From Draconibacterium mangrovi_A (GTDB taxonomy: Bacteria; Bacteroidota; Bacteroidia; Bacteroidales; Prolixibacteraceae), in contig NZ_JBBIXN010000001.1 of the NCBI RefSeq assembly GCF_037646455.1, forward strand, positions 1,426,001-1,490,000: DNA of 64,000 bases. The letters run 5' to 3'. Under the pieces are notes generated by a model. The model was not told where the DNA came from and did not search any database. It was given only the letters and a program-made list of their open reading frames with translations. Position numbers and translations under genes: made by a program. Shown in pieces: positions 13,620 to 23,692 of this stretch; the stretch's first letter is position 1; the number at the start of each line of letters is the position of its first letter.

Positions 13620-15545
13620 ATGGAATACGAACAGGGGAAAATACTGGAAAACATACATAGTCCGGCAGATTTAAAAAAGCTGTCGATTGACCAGTTAGAG
13701 GAAGTTTGCGGAGAGTTGCGCCAATACATTATTGATGTTGTGTCATCGAATCCGGGGCATTTTGGTGCCAGTCTGGGTGTAGTGGAATTAACAGTCGCTC
13801 TTCATTATGTATACAATACACCTTACGATCAGTTGGTTTGGGACGTTGGTCACCAGGCTTACGGACACAAAATTCTTACAGGAAGACGAGATAATTTTGA
13901 TACCAACCGAAAATACAAAGGGATAAGCGGATTCCCAAAGCGCAAAGAAAGCGAGTACGACAGTTTTGGTGTAGGTCATTCGTCCACTTCCATATCGGCA
14001 GCGTTGGGTATGGCCATTGCATCGAAACTTAAAAAAGAAGAAGACCGAAAAGTAGTGGCCGTAATTGGCGATGGAGCAATGACCGGTGGTATGGCCTTTG
14101 AAGCCTTAAACAATGCAGGAGGGGAAAATGCTGATATTCTGGTTGTTTTAAACGATAACAACATGGCCATCGACCCGAGTGTTGGCGGCCTGAACAAATA
14201 CCTGCTGAACATCAGTACCTCAAATACTTACAACCGCTTTAAACACGATGTGTGGGAAGGTCTGGGTAAACTCGACGGACTGGGTAAAAAAACCCGTAAG
14301 TTTATTCAGAAGAACCAGCACGCACTTAAGAACATCATATTCAAAGAAAATACACTTTTCGAAGCCTTCAATTTCAGGTACTTTGGTCCGGTTGACGGCC
14401 ACGATGTTGAGTACCTGACAAAGTTGCTAAGTGACCTGAAAGATATTCCCGGCCCAAAATTGCTACACGTTATCACGCAAAAGGGTAAAGGATTTGAACT
14501 TGCTGAAAAGCATCAGACAAAGTACCACGCTCCCGGAATTTTTGATAAAAAAACCGGGGAAATATTTTCGTGCGGGTGCACTATTGACCAGGCGCCAAAA
14601 TTTCAGAATGTATTTGGAGAGACGCTGTTGGAACTGGCCGAGAAAAACGAGGCCATTGTTGGAATAACACCTGCCATGCCAAGCGGTTGTTCCATGAACC
14701 TGATGATCGAAAAAATGCCGGAGCGGGCTTTCGATGTTGGGATTGCCGAGCAACATGCCGTTACTTTTTCAGCAGGTCTTGCCACACAGGGATTGATTCC
14801 GTTTTGTAACATTTATTCCACATTTATGCAACGGGCCTACGACCAGGTGATCCACGATGTGGCCATACAAAACCTGCATGTTGTTTTTTGCCTCGACCGG
14901 GGAGGACTGGTTGGTGAAGACGGCCCGACTCATCACGGTACGTTCGATATATCTTACATGCGTTGCGTTCCCAACATGATTGTGGCAGCACCAATGGATG
15001 AAATCGATTTACGAAACCTGATGTACACTTCGCAACTGAAAGAAAATGCTGCGCCATGGTCGATTCGTTATCCGCGTGGTTGCGGCGTAATTCCCGACTG
15101 GAAAAAACCTTTCGAAAAGCTGGAAGTAGGTAAAGGCCGAAAATTGACCGATGGGACCGATGTGGCCATTCTGACAATTGGCAAATCAGGTATTTTTGCA
15201 CAATCTGCCGTGAAAGATCTTGCGAAAAAAGGCATTTCAGCAGCCCATTACGACCTTCGATATGTTAAACCACTCGACGAAGAGTTACTGACGGAAGTTT
15301 TCGAAAATTTCGATAACATAATAACGGTAGAAGACGGCACCGTTAAAGGTGGATTCGGAAGTGCAGTTCTTGAATTTATGATAGAGGAAGGCTATGCTAA
15401 AAAGATCAAAATCATAGGAGTTCCCGATCGATTTATCGAACACGGCACACCTGAAGATCTCTATGAAGAATGTGGTATAGATGAAAAAGGAATTGCAAAA
15501 GCCGCGGTTCACATTATGGAAAACCACCGCACTAAAATCCTATAA
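13620..15545 (+). CDS. dxs: 1-deoxy-D-xylulose-5-phosphate synthase
   Basis: A 641-residue thiamine-diphosphate enzyme that condenses pyruvate and glyceraldehyde-3-phosphate, the first step of the MEP isoprenoid pathway. Motifs include SNPGHFGASLG, the GDGAMTGGMAFEALN ThDP-magnesium loop, EQHAVTFSAG, and GEDGPTHHG. The length matches the family. The frame opens with a TTG at 13617 directly before the ATG at 13620; I take the ATG. IspD of the same pathway is encoded separately at 57791. Confidence 0.95.
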   Translation: MEYEQGKILENIHSPADLKKLSIDQLEEVCGELRQYIIDVVSSNPGHFGASLGVVELTVALHYVYNTPYDQLVWDVGHQAYGHKILTGRRDNFDTNRKYKGISGFPKRKESEYDSFGVGHSSTSISAALGMAIASKLKKEEDRKVVAVIGDGAMTGGMAFEALNNAGGENADILVVLNDNNMAIDPSVGGLNKYLLNISTSNTYNRFKHDVWEGLGKLDGLGKKTRKFIQKNQHALKNIIFKENTLFEAFNFRYFGPVDGHDVEYLTKLLSDLKDIPGPKLLHVITQKGKGFELAEKHQTKYHAPGIFDKKTGEIFSCGCTIDQAPKFQNVFGETLLELAEKNEAIVGITPAMPSGCSMNLMIEKMPERAFDVGIAEQHAVTFSAGLATQGLIPFCNIYSTFMQRAYDQVIHDVAIQNLHVVFCLDRGGLVGEDGPTHHGTFDISYMRCVPNMIVAAPMDEIDLRNLMYTSQLKENAAPWSIRYPRGCGVIPDWKKPFEKLEVGKGRKLTDGTDVAILTIGKSGIFAQSAVKDLAKKGISAAHYDLRYVKPLDEELLTEVFENFDNIITVEDGTVKGGFGSAVLEFMIEEGYAKKIKIIGVPDRFIEHGTPEDLYEECGIDEKGIAKAAVHIMENHRTKIL

Positions 15546-15665
15546 CATTATTCACCCGGCAAACTAACTCCTGAGCCGATTTTCAACCATTTTAAGGAAC
15601 GCATATATTCAATATAATATTTGTATCTTTCTTCCGTTTGCTTCATTGTACTAAAAACACTAGCA

Positions 15666-16853
15666 TTGGACATTTATCTGAAAAGAAGACGGGGGAAGAT
15701 TTTACTGCTGATCGTGGCAGTAGTAATCGGAGTGGCATCGCTGCTATACACCAACTGGCTAACCAACAAAATGGCACAGGAAGAGCGCAAAAAAGTTGAA
15801 ATATGGGCCGAAGCAATCAAAGGTCTTATAGATGTTTCCATTGATACGTCTTCACCTTCGCAGGAAATGGCGATGCTGGAAACCCGCTACCTGAATTTTC
15901 TGAATATGGTGAATGAGCGGAATACCACCATTCCAATTCTCATTATTAATCAGGATGGCAGCTTTAACCTTGACCATAACATCAGCTACCGCGAAGAACG
16001 CCGGGAGGAAGTTTTAACCAAGGAACTGAAAAAAATGAAAGCTTATGCCGAACCCATTCCCATAAACCTGGGCGACGACAATACGCTTTTACTCTATCAC
16101 CGCGAATCCACAATTTTACGCAACCTTCGCTGGTATCCCATTATTCAGCTTGTAGTTATTATAATATTCATTGTTGTAGCTTATTTTGCTTTTCTGGCTA
16201 CCAACAAAGCCGAACAAAACCAGGTTTGGGTGGGCATGTCTAAGGAAACAGCCCACCAGCTGGGCACGCCTATTTCGTCGTTGATGGCCTGGATCGAACT
16301 GCTTAAACTTAAAGATGTAGATGAGAATCTGATCAAAGAGCTCGAACGCGATACTTCACGACTGGAAAGGATCACAGAACGTTTCTCAAAAATCGGTTCG
16401 AAACCCGAATTATTACGAATCAACCTGATCGAGGTACTAAATTCGGCCGTGAGTTACCTGAAGAGCCGCTCATCGGAAAAAGTAAAGTTCGTAACCAATT
16501 ACGATAAAAATGCCTATGTTGAAACGCCACTCAATGCGGCCCTGTTTTCATGGGTGATCGAGAACATTTGCAAAAATGCCATCGATGCCATGACCAACTC
16601 CGGCACCATTACCATTAACGTTGAGGAAAAAAACGAACACGTTACAATCGACATTACCGATTCGGGATGTGGCGTTGCAAAATCAAATCATAAAACCATT
16701 TTTCAACCCGGATTCTCCACCAAGAAACGTGGCTGGGGACTTGGATTATCACTGGCTAAACGCATTGTCGAAATCTATCATAACGGCAAAATTTTTATTA
16801 AATGGTCGGAAATTGGTAAAGGCACCACCTTCAGAATCATTCTTCAAAAATAG
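15666..16853 (+). CDS. Sensor histidine kinase
   Basis: A membrane sensor kinase. From a TTG start at 15666 (MDIYLKRRRG, 395 residues) it has TM1 at about 11-28, an extracytoplasmic domain of roughly 125 residues and TM2 at about 158-178. The kinase core follows: H197 in MSKETAHQLGTPISS (the form common in Bacteroidota), N-box ENICKNAIDAM, G1 DSGCGV and G2 GWGLGLSLAKR. A farther upstream TTG at 15621 is possible, but its codons overlap a promoter-like TATCTTTC box. No response regulator is adjacent. The ligand is unknown. Confidence 0.85.
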   Translation: MDIYLKRRRGKILLLIVAVVIGVASLLYTNWLTNKMAQEERKKVEIWAEAIKGLIDVSIDTSSPSQEMAMLETRYLNFLNMVNERNTTIPILIINQDGSFNLDHNISYREERREEVLTKELKKMKAYAEPIPINLGDDNTLLLYHRESTILRNLRWYPIIQLVVIIIFIVVAYFAFLATNKAEQNQVWVGMSKETAHQLGTPISSLMAWIELLKLKDVDENLIKELERDTSRLERITERFSKIGSKPELLRINLIEVLNSAVSYLKSRSSEKVKFVTNYDKNAYVETPLNAALFSWVIENICKNAIDAMTNSGTITINVEEKNEHVTIDITDSGCGVAKSNHKTIFQPGFSTKKRGWGLGLSLAKRIVEIYHNGKIFIKWSEIGKGTTFRIILQK

Positions 16854-17179
16854 GTTTAAAAACATCTTCGCACACAACTTATTGTTGTTCTTAAAGTTAC
16901 AAGAAATAACTAAAGCCTTTCTTACTTAAAATCATTCTGTTCTATTCTTTTTTTTGGAGATGTCCTAATTTTTTTCAGGAATAATTTATATAATTGTATT
17001 CTAAATTGTAGAAATAACAATAAGCTACTAAACTAAATCAAAACTAAGTGTATGATAAAACCATTATTCCATCATTTTACTTCTTCATGACGACTGAAAA
17101 TGGGATTTTCACCATTTCATCTTAATCAATCAACTTATCAAGAAATAAACAAATCATCTAATAATCAAACAATTAATCT
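16854..17179. other. Leader region of the first susC gene
   Basis: An AT-rich region of 326 bases without a gene. Its last 24 bases before the susC ATG (TCTAATAATCAAAC then ATTAATCT) are nearly identical to those before the second susC gene at 33744, and AACAATAAGCTA recurs upstream in both. No anti-sigma/sigma pair or hybrid two-component regulator is adjacent. Confidence 0.55.
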
Positions 17180-20100
17180 ATGAAGAAAGTGCTATTTAAC
17201 AGGAATTTCCATGGGAAATTTTCTGAATTTAGGATCATGCTGGCTTTGGTGCTCAGCGTGATGTTATTGTCTTCAAGCTTGTATTCGCGAGCCGCTTTGG
17301 CCGTCGGATTACAAACCAAGACAATAACCGGGAAGGTTGTAGCAGCAAGCGACAATTCACCTATTATTGGAGCAACTGTTACGGTTGATGGTACCACAAG
17401 AGGTACAGTTACCAATATCGACGGTGAGTTTAGTCTGGATGTTGAACCTTCTGAAGTAATCATTATTTCATTTATTGGTTACAAAACACAACGAATTGAG
17501 GTGGGTGATCAATCTTCATTCAGCATTAGCCTGGAAGAAGATATAACTGACCTGGAAGAAGTTGTTGTAGTAGGTTACGGTGTTCAGAAGAAAAAACTGG
17601 TTACCGGTGCAACAGTTCAGGTAAGCGGCGAAGACTTACAAAAAATGAATACAGTAAGCCCGCTCGGCGCAATGCAAAGTCAATCTCCCGGTGTTAACAT
17701 TACCCAAAATTCAGGTCAGCCGGGTGAAGGATTTAAAGTTACCATTCGTGGTATTGGTACTACCGGCAATTCAAGCCCCTTATACGTTATCGACGGTGTT
17801 GCCGGTGGCGACATTAATGGTTTAAATCCTGCCGATATAGAATCGATCGATGTATTGAAAGATGCCGCATCTTCAGCCATTTATGGTGCTCGTGCAGCAA
17901 ACGGTGTAATTCTGGTAACGACCAAACGTGGTCAGAAAGGTAAACTTCAGGTCACTTATGATGGTTACTATGGAATTCAAAATCCATACAAAATTCCACC
18001 GTTAATGACTGCTGCACAGTATATGACTATTCTGAACGAGGTAAACTTCAATGAAGGTTTGGCTCCTTACGATTGGGCATCCTTAATTCCTGATCTATAC
18101 CAGCAAGTACAGAATGGCTGGGAAGGAACCAACTGGCTTAAAGAAATCGAGAATTCAAACGCTCCTACTCAAAACCACGCTATTAACATTACGGGTGGTA
18201 GTGAAATGTCACGTTTTTCTATGGGTTTCTCTTATGCCGATCAGGAAGGTATTTACGGTAAACCGGTTGAGCCAAATTACAGTCGTTATACTGTTCGCAT
18301 GAATTCCGATCACACCATTTATAAAGTAGGCGATTTGGAAGTAATTAAGTTTGGCGAAAACATGAACTACAGCTACAGCAATAAAATGGGTATTGGTATT
18401 GGAAATATCTACTGGAACGATATTCACAATATGCTTATTGGTAATCCACTCATGCCGGTTTATAATGCCGATGGAGAATACTTTGCCAATGATGATCTGA
18501 CATCATCAGGTTTGGCACAGATCGATCCGGGAATGACTAACCCGATTGCTTCCATGGATTACAACCGCGGACAGAACATTTCGAAAAACCATGCATTGAA
18601 CATGAATGCATATCTGCAGGTTCAGCCGATCAAAAACCTGATCCTGAAAAGTAGTTTTGGTTACCGTATGAGTGCAGGATCTTATCGTTCTTATACTCCG
18701 GAATACCATTTGTCAAACAGCTCGATCAATGCTGACGATGACGTTAATCAATCGGCTTCGGTTGGTTATAGCTGGACCTGGGAAAATACCATCGCGTACT
18801 CTTTCAACATCGATCTGCACTCGATCAATGCATTGGTTGGTCAGTCGCTCGAAAAATGGGGAATGGGTGAAGGCGTTAGTGGCAGCAACAGTAATTCATT
18901 GTTCTCGGACTTTGAACATGCCTGGCTCGACAATACACCAAATTACGTAGCCGGATCAACCAGATGGGGTGGAAGCCCCTGGGGAGAAGGCGGACTTGCT
19001 TCATTCTTTGGACGTGTAAACTACGACTACAATGAAACTTATATGTTGTCGTTGATTATGCGTGCTGATGGTTCTTCAAACTTTGCAAAAGGTAACCGCT
19101 GGGGTTATTTCCCTTCAGTTTCTGCAGGCTGGGTAATGAGTAACGAAAACTTCTTCGAGGGCGCCACAGGTGTAATCGATTTCTTAAAACTTCGCGCCAG
19201 CTGGGGTCAAAATGGTAACTCATCAATTGCGAACTTCCAGTACCTTGCAACCGTTGCATTCGACGATTCAAATGCTTATTCATTCGGAAATGCAAAAGAT
19301 TCGCAATCAACAGGTGGTTATGCCGATATCCTTCCAAACGAGGACATTGCATGGGAAACTTCAGAACAGTTAAACATTGGATTGGATGCCCGTGTGATTG
19401 ACTCAAAATTGGGAATCGCTTTCGACTGGTACCAAAAAACAACCAAAGACTGGCTGGTTACAGCACCAACTTTGGCATCGTATGGTACAGGTGCACCTGC
19501 TATTAACGGCGGTGATGTAGAAAACAAAGGTTTTGAAGTAGCATTAAACTGGAACGACAGAATGGGTGACTTCACCTATGGCATTAATCTGAATCTGTCG
19601 CATAACAAAAACGAAGTGCTCAAAATTGCCAATGGAGAAGGAATCATTCATGGCGAATCGAATTTACTGAGCCAGGGTACAACCGAAATGTACCGTGCTG
19701 AAGAAGGTTTTCCTATCGGTTATTTCTGGGGCTATAAAACAGCCGGTGTATTCCAAAACCAGGCCGATATTGATAATACCGACGCCATCCTTCAGGAAAA
19801 CCCACAACCGGGCGATCTGATTTTTGTCGACGCAAATGGTGATGGTGCAATTACCACCGACGACAAAGTTGAAATTGGTAATCCACATCCCGACTTTACA
19901 ATGGGATTCGGTCTTAACTTCGGTTACAAAGGATTCGACCTTGGAGTAACTGCTAATGGTGCATTTGGCCACCAAATTGCAAAATCGTACCGTTCGTTTG
20001 CCGACTCGAAATTGCAAAATTATACGACTGATTTCTTTTCACGTTGGCACGGAGAAGGAACATCAAACCGACTGCCACGTATGAACAGTGGTAGCCATGC

Positions 20101-20380
20101 CAACTGGCAGGAAATCTCTGACATCTATATCGAAGACGCTGATTTTGTAAAAATACAGAACATCACGTTGGGATACGATTTCAAAAAATTGCTGACCAAC
20201 ATACCGTTTGGTCAGGCAAGATTATATGTAACTGCACAGAATCTTTATACGTTTACCAAATATTCAGGACAGGATCCTGAAATTGGTTACGGAGGTAGTC
20301 AAAGCTGGGTTAGTGGGATCGACCTTGGATTCTACCCAAGTCCGAGAACTTATCTGGTAGGTGTAAATCTGAAATTTTAA
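17180..20380 (+). CDS. SusC/RagA-family TonB-dependent outer-membrane transporter (locus 1)
   Basis: A 1066-residue TonB-linked barrel with a long signal peptide (residues 1 to about 40). A carboxypeptidase-regulatory-like domain follows (ITGKVVAASDNSPIIGATV...), then the TonB-box region (EEVVVVGYGVQKKK) and the plug (VTIRGIGTTGNSSPLYVIDG). A 22-strand-type barrel ends in an aromatic-terminated final strand (YLVGVNLKF). It should import a ligand captured by the SusD partner encoded 6 bases downstream. No CAZyme is next to it, so the ligand cannot be inferred. Confidence 0.93.
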   Translation: MKKVLFNRNFHGKFSEFRIMLALVLSVMLLSSSLYSRAALAVGLQTKTITGKVVAASDNSPIIGATVTVDGTTRGTVTNIDGEFSLDVEPSEVIIISFIGYKTQRIEVGDQSSFSISLEEDITDLEEVVVVGYGVQKKKLVTGATVQVSGEDLQKMNTVSPLGAMQSQSPGVNITQNSGQPGEGFKVTIRGIGTTGNSSPLYVIDGVAGGDINGLNPADIESIDVLKDAASSAIYGARAANGVILVTTKRGQKGKLQVTYDGYYGIQNPYKIPPLMTAAQYMTILNEVNFNEGLAPYDWASLIPDLYQQVQNGWEGTNWLKEIENSNAPTQNHAINITGGSEMSRFSMGFSYADQEGIYGKPVEPNYSRYTVRMNSDHTIYKVGDLEVIKFGENMNYSYSNKMGIGIGNIYWNDIHNMLIGNPLMPVYNADGEYFANDDLTSSGLAQIDPGMTNPIASMDYNRGQNISKNHALNMNAYLQVQPIKNLILKSSFGYRMSAGSYRSYTPEYHLSNSSINADDDVNQSASVGYSWTWENTIAYSFNIDLHSINALVGQSLEKWGMGEGVSGSNSNSLFSDFEHAWLDNTPNYVAGSTRWGGSPWGEGGLASFFGRVNYDYNETYMLSLIMRADGSSNFAKGNRWGYFPSVSAGWVMSNENFFEGATGVIDFLKLRASWGQNGNSSIANFQYLATVAFDDSNAYSFGNAKDSQSTGGYADILPNEDIAWETSEQLNIGLDARVIDSKLGIAFDWYQKTTKDWLVTAPTLASYGTGAPAINGGDVENKGFEVALNWNDRMGDFTYGINLNLSHNKNEVLKIANGEGIIHGESNLLSQGTTEMYRAEEGFPIGYFWGYKTAGVFQNQADIDNTDAILQENPQPGDLIFVDANGDGAITTDDKVEIGNPHPDFTMGFGLNFGYKGFDLGVTANGAFGHQIAKSYRSFADSKLQNYTTDFFSRWHGEGTSNRLPRMNSGSHANWQEISDIYIEDADFVKIQNITLGYDFKKLLTNIPFGQARLYVTAQNLYTFTKYSGQDPEIGYGGSQSWVSGIDLGFYPSPRTYLVGVNLKF

Positions 20381-20386
20381 TGACGA

Positions 20387-22120
20387 ATGACTATGAAGAA
20401 TTTATTATTTATACTGGTAATTGCAGCCTCGCTATTACTTGTGAGTTGTGAAGATTTTCTGGACACAACCAACTATACAAAAAAGGATACATCAAATTAT
20501 CCTGAGACCGTTACCGATGCCAAGCAGGTTATTACGGGTATATACTCGAATCTGAGCTACAGTTCTGCTTCACCACATACATCGTACTATTACGCAGCCG
20601 AACTGGCTTCTGACGATCGTTTTGGTGGCGGTGGCGAAAACGACAAATTGATGCAAGCACTCGACCTGCTGATGAACAACGGATCGAGCATGCTCGAGGA
20701 ATTCTGGAAAGTACGCTACACAGGTATCTTCCGTGCCAATATGGCCATTGAAACCCTTGATAACTGCGAAGGTTATGACAGTGAAGCACAAAAGAACCAA
20801 ATGAAAGGTGAAGCCTATTTTATGCGCGCCTTCTTTTATCACGAAATGGCTTCATTCTACGGTCAAGTACCTCTTGTTGTAACTACCGAGGCAGTCAACC
20901 TGCCAAAAGCTTCGCCTGAAGAGATCTATGCGCAAATTGCCACCGACCTTAAAATGGCGATCGAACTGATGCCGTCAACTCCTTATTCGAGTGTTGAAGC
21001 CGGGCACGCAACAAAATGGGCTGCCGAAGCTTTAATGGCTCGCGTATACCTTTTCTATACCGGATTCTATAGTAAAGATGCTCTTCCTTTGCTTGGCGAA
21101 GATGGATCGATTTCAGGTTCTGTAAGTAAATCAGAAGTTGTTAGCTGGCTCGAAGACTGTATTAACAACAGTGGTCACACATTAGCTAACGATTACCGTG
21201 AATTGTGGCCTTACACCAATCGCTTTACTGTTGAAGAGTACGAACTTACAAAAGAGCAAGGCTTGGAATGGGTTGAAAATGACAATGCTGTGAATCCTGA
21301 AACCATGTTTGCCATCAAATATTCAAACTTCCCTGATTGGGGAACCACAATTGGATATTCAAACCAATATGCACTACACTTTGGATTACGTGGCGGACAA
21401 GACCTGGAAAATACCTTCCCGTTTGGTCAGGGTTGGGGTGCCGGTCCGGTTAACCCGCAACTTTGGAACTCATGGGAACAAGCCGAACCTGATGATCCAC
21501 GTCGTGAAGCTTCAATCATTAATTTTAATAATGAATTGCCAAATTACGCAAAAGGCGGATGGGCCGATTTTATTCAGGAAACCGACTTCTGGAACAAAAA
21601 AGTGGTTCCTGTTAGTGCTCGTAATCCCGAAGATGGAACACTGGCTTCTTCTTACAGTGTTTTAATGTATGGAACAACCGAAAACTTCCAGCTCGATAAT
21701 ACTCAGGATCTGATTTTGATTCGTTATGCTGATGTATTGCTTATGCACTCGGAATTGACGGAGACCAATACGTACATGAACCAGGTACGCGCTCGTGCCG
21801 GATTGGGAGAAAAGCCATATTCTATCGAGAACATTAGAAATGAACGTAGATGGGAGTTGGCGTTCGAAGGTGTTCGCTGGAACGACATTCGCCGTTGGGG
21901 TATAGCAGCCGATGTTCTGGACCAACAGGAAGGACAACCAGTTTACACCAAAGGAACCGATGATCTGAATAAAGGATTTGGAGGTGGTTATGCTGCACGT
22001 TACAATGCAACAAAAGGCTTCTTCCCGATTCCTGATGCGCAAATTTTACTTTCCGACGGAGTTCTGGAACAGAACGAAGGTTGGGGAACACCCGCAGCCG
22101 AATATACCGGTTGGAAATAA
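20387..22120 (+). CDS. SusD/RagB-family surface lipoprotein (locus 1)
   Basis: A 577-residue lipoprotein with signal LLLVSC and lipid cysteine near residue 22. The SusD fold is shown by the N-terminal DFLDTTN segment, TPR-like helices (KGEAYFMRAFFYHEMASFYG), the ILIRYADVLLMHSE motif and NIRNERRWELAFEGVRWNDIRRWG near the C-terminus. It forms the lid on SusC and binds substrate. An ATG two codons in (20393) is an equally good start. It is cotranscribed with susC. Confidence 0.93.
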   Translation: MTMKNLLFILVIAASLLLVSCEDFLDTTNYTKKDTSNYPETVTDAKQVITGIYSNLSYSSASPHTSYYYAAELASDDRFGGGGENDKLMQALDLLMNNGSSMLEEFWKVRYTGIFRANMAIETLDNCEGYDSEAQKNQMKGEAYFMRAFFYHEMASFYGQVPLVVTTEAVNLPKASPEEIYAQIATDLKMAIELMPSTPYSSVEAGHATKWAAEALMARVYLFYTGFYSKDALPLLGEDGSISGSVSKSEVVSWLEDCINNSGHTLANDYRELWPYTNRFTVEEYELTKEQGLEWVENDNAVNPETMFAIKYSNFPDWGTTIGYSNQYALHFGLRGGQDLENTFPFGQGWGAGPVNPQLWNSWEQAEPDDPRREASIINFNNELPNYAKGGWADFIQETDFWNKKVVPVSARNPEDGTLASSYSVLMYGTTENFQLDNTQDLILIRYADVLLMHSELTETNTYMNQVRARAGLGEKPYSIENIRNERRWELAFEGVRWNDIRRWGIAADVLDQQEGQPVYTKGTDDLNKGFGGGYAARYNATKGFFPIPDAQILLSDGVLEQNEGWGTPAAEYTGWK

Positions 22121-22150
22121 TTGAGAGGAATAATTTAAAAACGAATTGAG

Positions 22151-22987
22151 ATGAAGAAATCGATTATATATCTATCAATTTTGGCGCTTGCGGTGTTTTA
22201 TGCCTGCAGCCCGATAGAGGACAGAGACAGCAACGATATGCCAATCTCTGCCGATGAACTTGACGTTTCGGCCACTCCTGTGGTAATTAACGGAAAGAAT
22301 TCGAACAAGGTGGTTGTGAGCAACCACAGCCCGGTACTTTCGGAATGGGATTATGGAGTTGGTAAAACAACAAAATCGGAAGATACAGTAACACTTGTGG
22401 TTGTAGGTACAACTACCATCAAGTTTACAGGTCTTAATCCTGATGGCTCATACGTTTCGAAAGAAATTGATGTGAACGTAGAAGAACTGTCTTTCCCGGT
22501 AGCTCCGGAATGGGGATACCTTTGCGGAAGCGGTGAAAAAACCTGGGTTTGGGACGATACCGACGGACAAGCAGTTTGGGGTAACGGTGGTTACCTCGGA
22601 TGTTATGCTCCTTGCTGGTGGCTCGTTGCAAAAGCCGATATGGACGGACAGGATCCGGATTACGGCGGCGATGGTAAAATGATCTTCTCGCTGAACGGCG
22701 CTTCACTTACCAAATCAAATGCCAGTGGTTCAAACCAGGAAGTAGGTTCTTTCTCATTCAATATGAGCAAAACTACTGACGACGGAAATGGTAATCTTTG
22801 GGGAAAAGGTAAACTTAATACCAAAAACGTTACCGTTCTTGCAGGATTCCAGCCTAATGGCGGCGGTGCCCCGGTTTATGAGTACGACATTCTTCAGCTG
22901 GATGACGAAAAAATGTACCTGGGCTGGCCCGAACCGGGACAAGGTGCATGGGGAACTGCATGGTTCTGGATGTTTAAAAAGCAATAG
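22151..22987 (+). CDS. Surface lipoprotein of Sus locus 1, unknown ligand
   Basis: A 278-residue lipoprotein (lipobox VFYAC, cysteine near residue 19). The N-terminal part up to about residue 110 looks like an Ig/PKD-like strand-rich domain (VVVSNHSPVLSEWDYG, TIKFTGLNPDGSY). The C-terminal part is rich in Trp and Gly (EWGYLCGSGEKTWVWDD, GCYAPCWWLV, WGTAWFWMF), typical of a sugar-binding beta-sandwich. It holds the SusE/SGBP position after SusC and SusD, but I do not recognise the family. Three extra cysteines in the C-terminal domain may form disulfides. A strong terminator follows. Confidence 0.75.
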   Translation: MKKSIIYLSILALAVFYACSPIEDRDSNDMPISADELDVSATPVVINGKNSNKVVVSNHSPVLSEWDYGVGKTTKSEDTVTLVVVGTTTIKFTGLNPDGSYVSKEIDVNVEELSFPVAPEWGYLCGSGEKTWVWDDTDGQAVWGNGGYLGCYAPCWWLVAKADMDGQDPDYGGDGKMIFSLNGASLTKSNASGSNQEVGSFSFNMSKTTDDGNGNLWGKGKLNTKNVTVLAGFQPNGGGAPVYEYDILQLDDEKMYLGWPEPGQGAWGTAWFWMFKKQ

Positions 22988-23010
22988 CATTAATTTCAGA
23001 TAATTGCGAA

Positions 23011-23035
23011 AAGAGGGCGTGTTTTTCGCCCTCTT
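23011..23035 (+). terminator. Rho-independent terminator of Sus locus 1
   Basis: AAGAGGGCG and CGCCCTCTT form a 9-bp perfect stem with a TGTTTTT loop, followed by TTTTATTTTT. It separates the susC-susD-lipoprotein unit from the next operon. Confidence 0.88.
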
Positions 23036-23077
23036 TTTTATTTTTATTGATCGAAAACGATAGCGAAAAGAGGAAAA

Positions 23078-23689
23078 GTGAAGAGTATGAGAAAAATCGT
23101 TTTGCAGTTGCTGATCCTGGCTCTGGGATTCATGTCCTGTAACAGCAACAAAGAATTTGAAATTACAGGACAATTACCCGATAAAAGTTTCGACGGAGAA
23201 TGGATCTATCTGGTACCTATGGTAAATGCACCGGTTGAACGGGTAGATTCGACAACGATCCGGGATGGAAAATTCAGCTTTTCAGGAAAAGTTGACCTGC
23301 CCGAAATATACGTTATCCGCGCAAAACCTCTGCTTCGTATTTCTCTTCAGGAATTGCTGGTGGTAAAAGAACCCGGCAAATTACAGGTTTACATTGGCAA
23401 AAACAGCTCGGTCGCAGGTACCGCATTAAACGATAGCCTTCAACAATGGAAAGAACAAAAACAAATTTTAGATAACCAACTGTTCCTTCTGTACAAAAGC
23501 CAAAAACAGGCAGGTGAAAAGGAAAAAGAACTTGTAGAAGATAAAATAAGCCAACTGCGCACCAAACGGGCGAACTACAATTTTCAATTTGCCAAAAACA
23601 ACAAGGACAATGTGGTGGGCGAATTGGTTATTCGTTTTATGAAAGGCGCATTCACCCCCGAACAGCGAAAAGAACTTGGAGTTGATTAA
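23078..23689 (+). CDS. DUF4369-like lipoprotein without thioredoxin domain
   Basis: A 203-residue lipoprotein (lipobox GFMSC, cysteine near residue 21). Residues about 25-120 match the beta-rich DUF4369 domain that usually precedes a thioredoxin-like domain (FEITGQLPD...GEWIYLVP, RVDSTTIRDGKFSFSG). The rest is helical and charged (QKQILDNQLFLLYKSQKQAG), and the protein ends without any CxxC thioredoxin module. It is the first gene of a coupled operon, 3 bases before the first DUF6057-like gene. Given the haem-c motifs downstream, loss of the thioredoxin part is notable. Confidence 0.75.
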   Translation: MKSMRKIVLQLLILALGFMSCNSNKEFEITGQLPDKSFDGEWIYLVPMVNAPVERVDSTTIRDGKFSFSGKVDLPEIYVIRAKPLLRISLQELLVVKEPGKLQVYIGKNSSVAGTALNDSLQQWKEQKQILDNQLFLLYKSQKQAGEKEKELVEDKISQLRTKRANYNFQFAKNNKDNVVGELVIRFMKGAFTPEQRKELGVD

Positions 23690-23692
23690 TGC

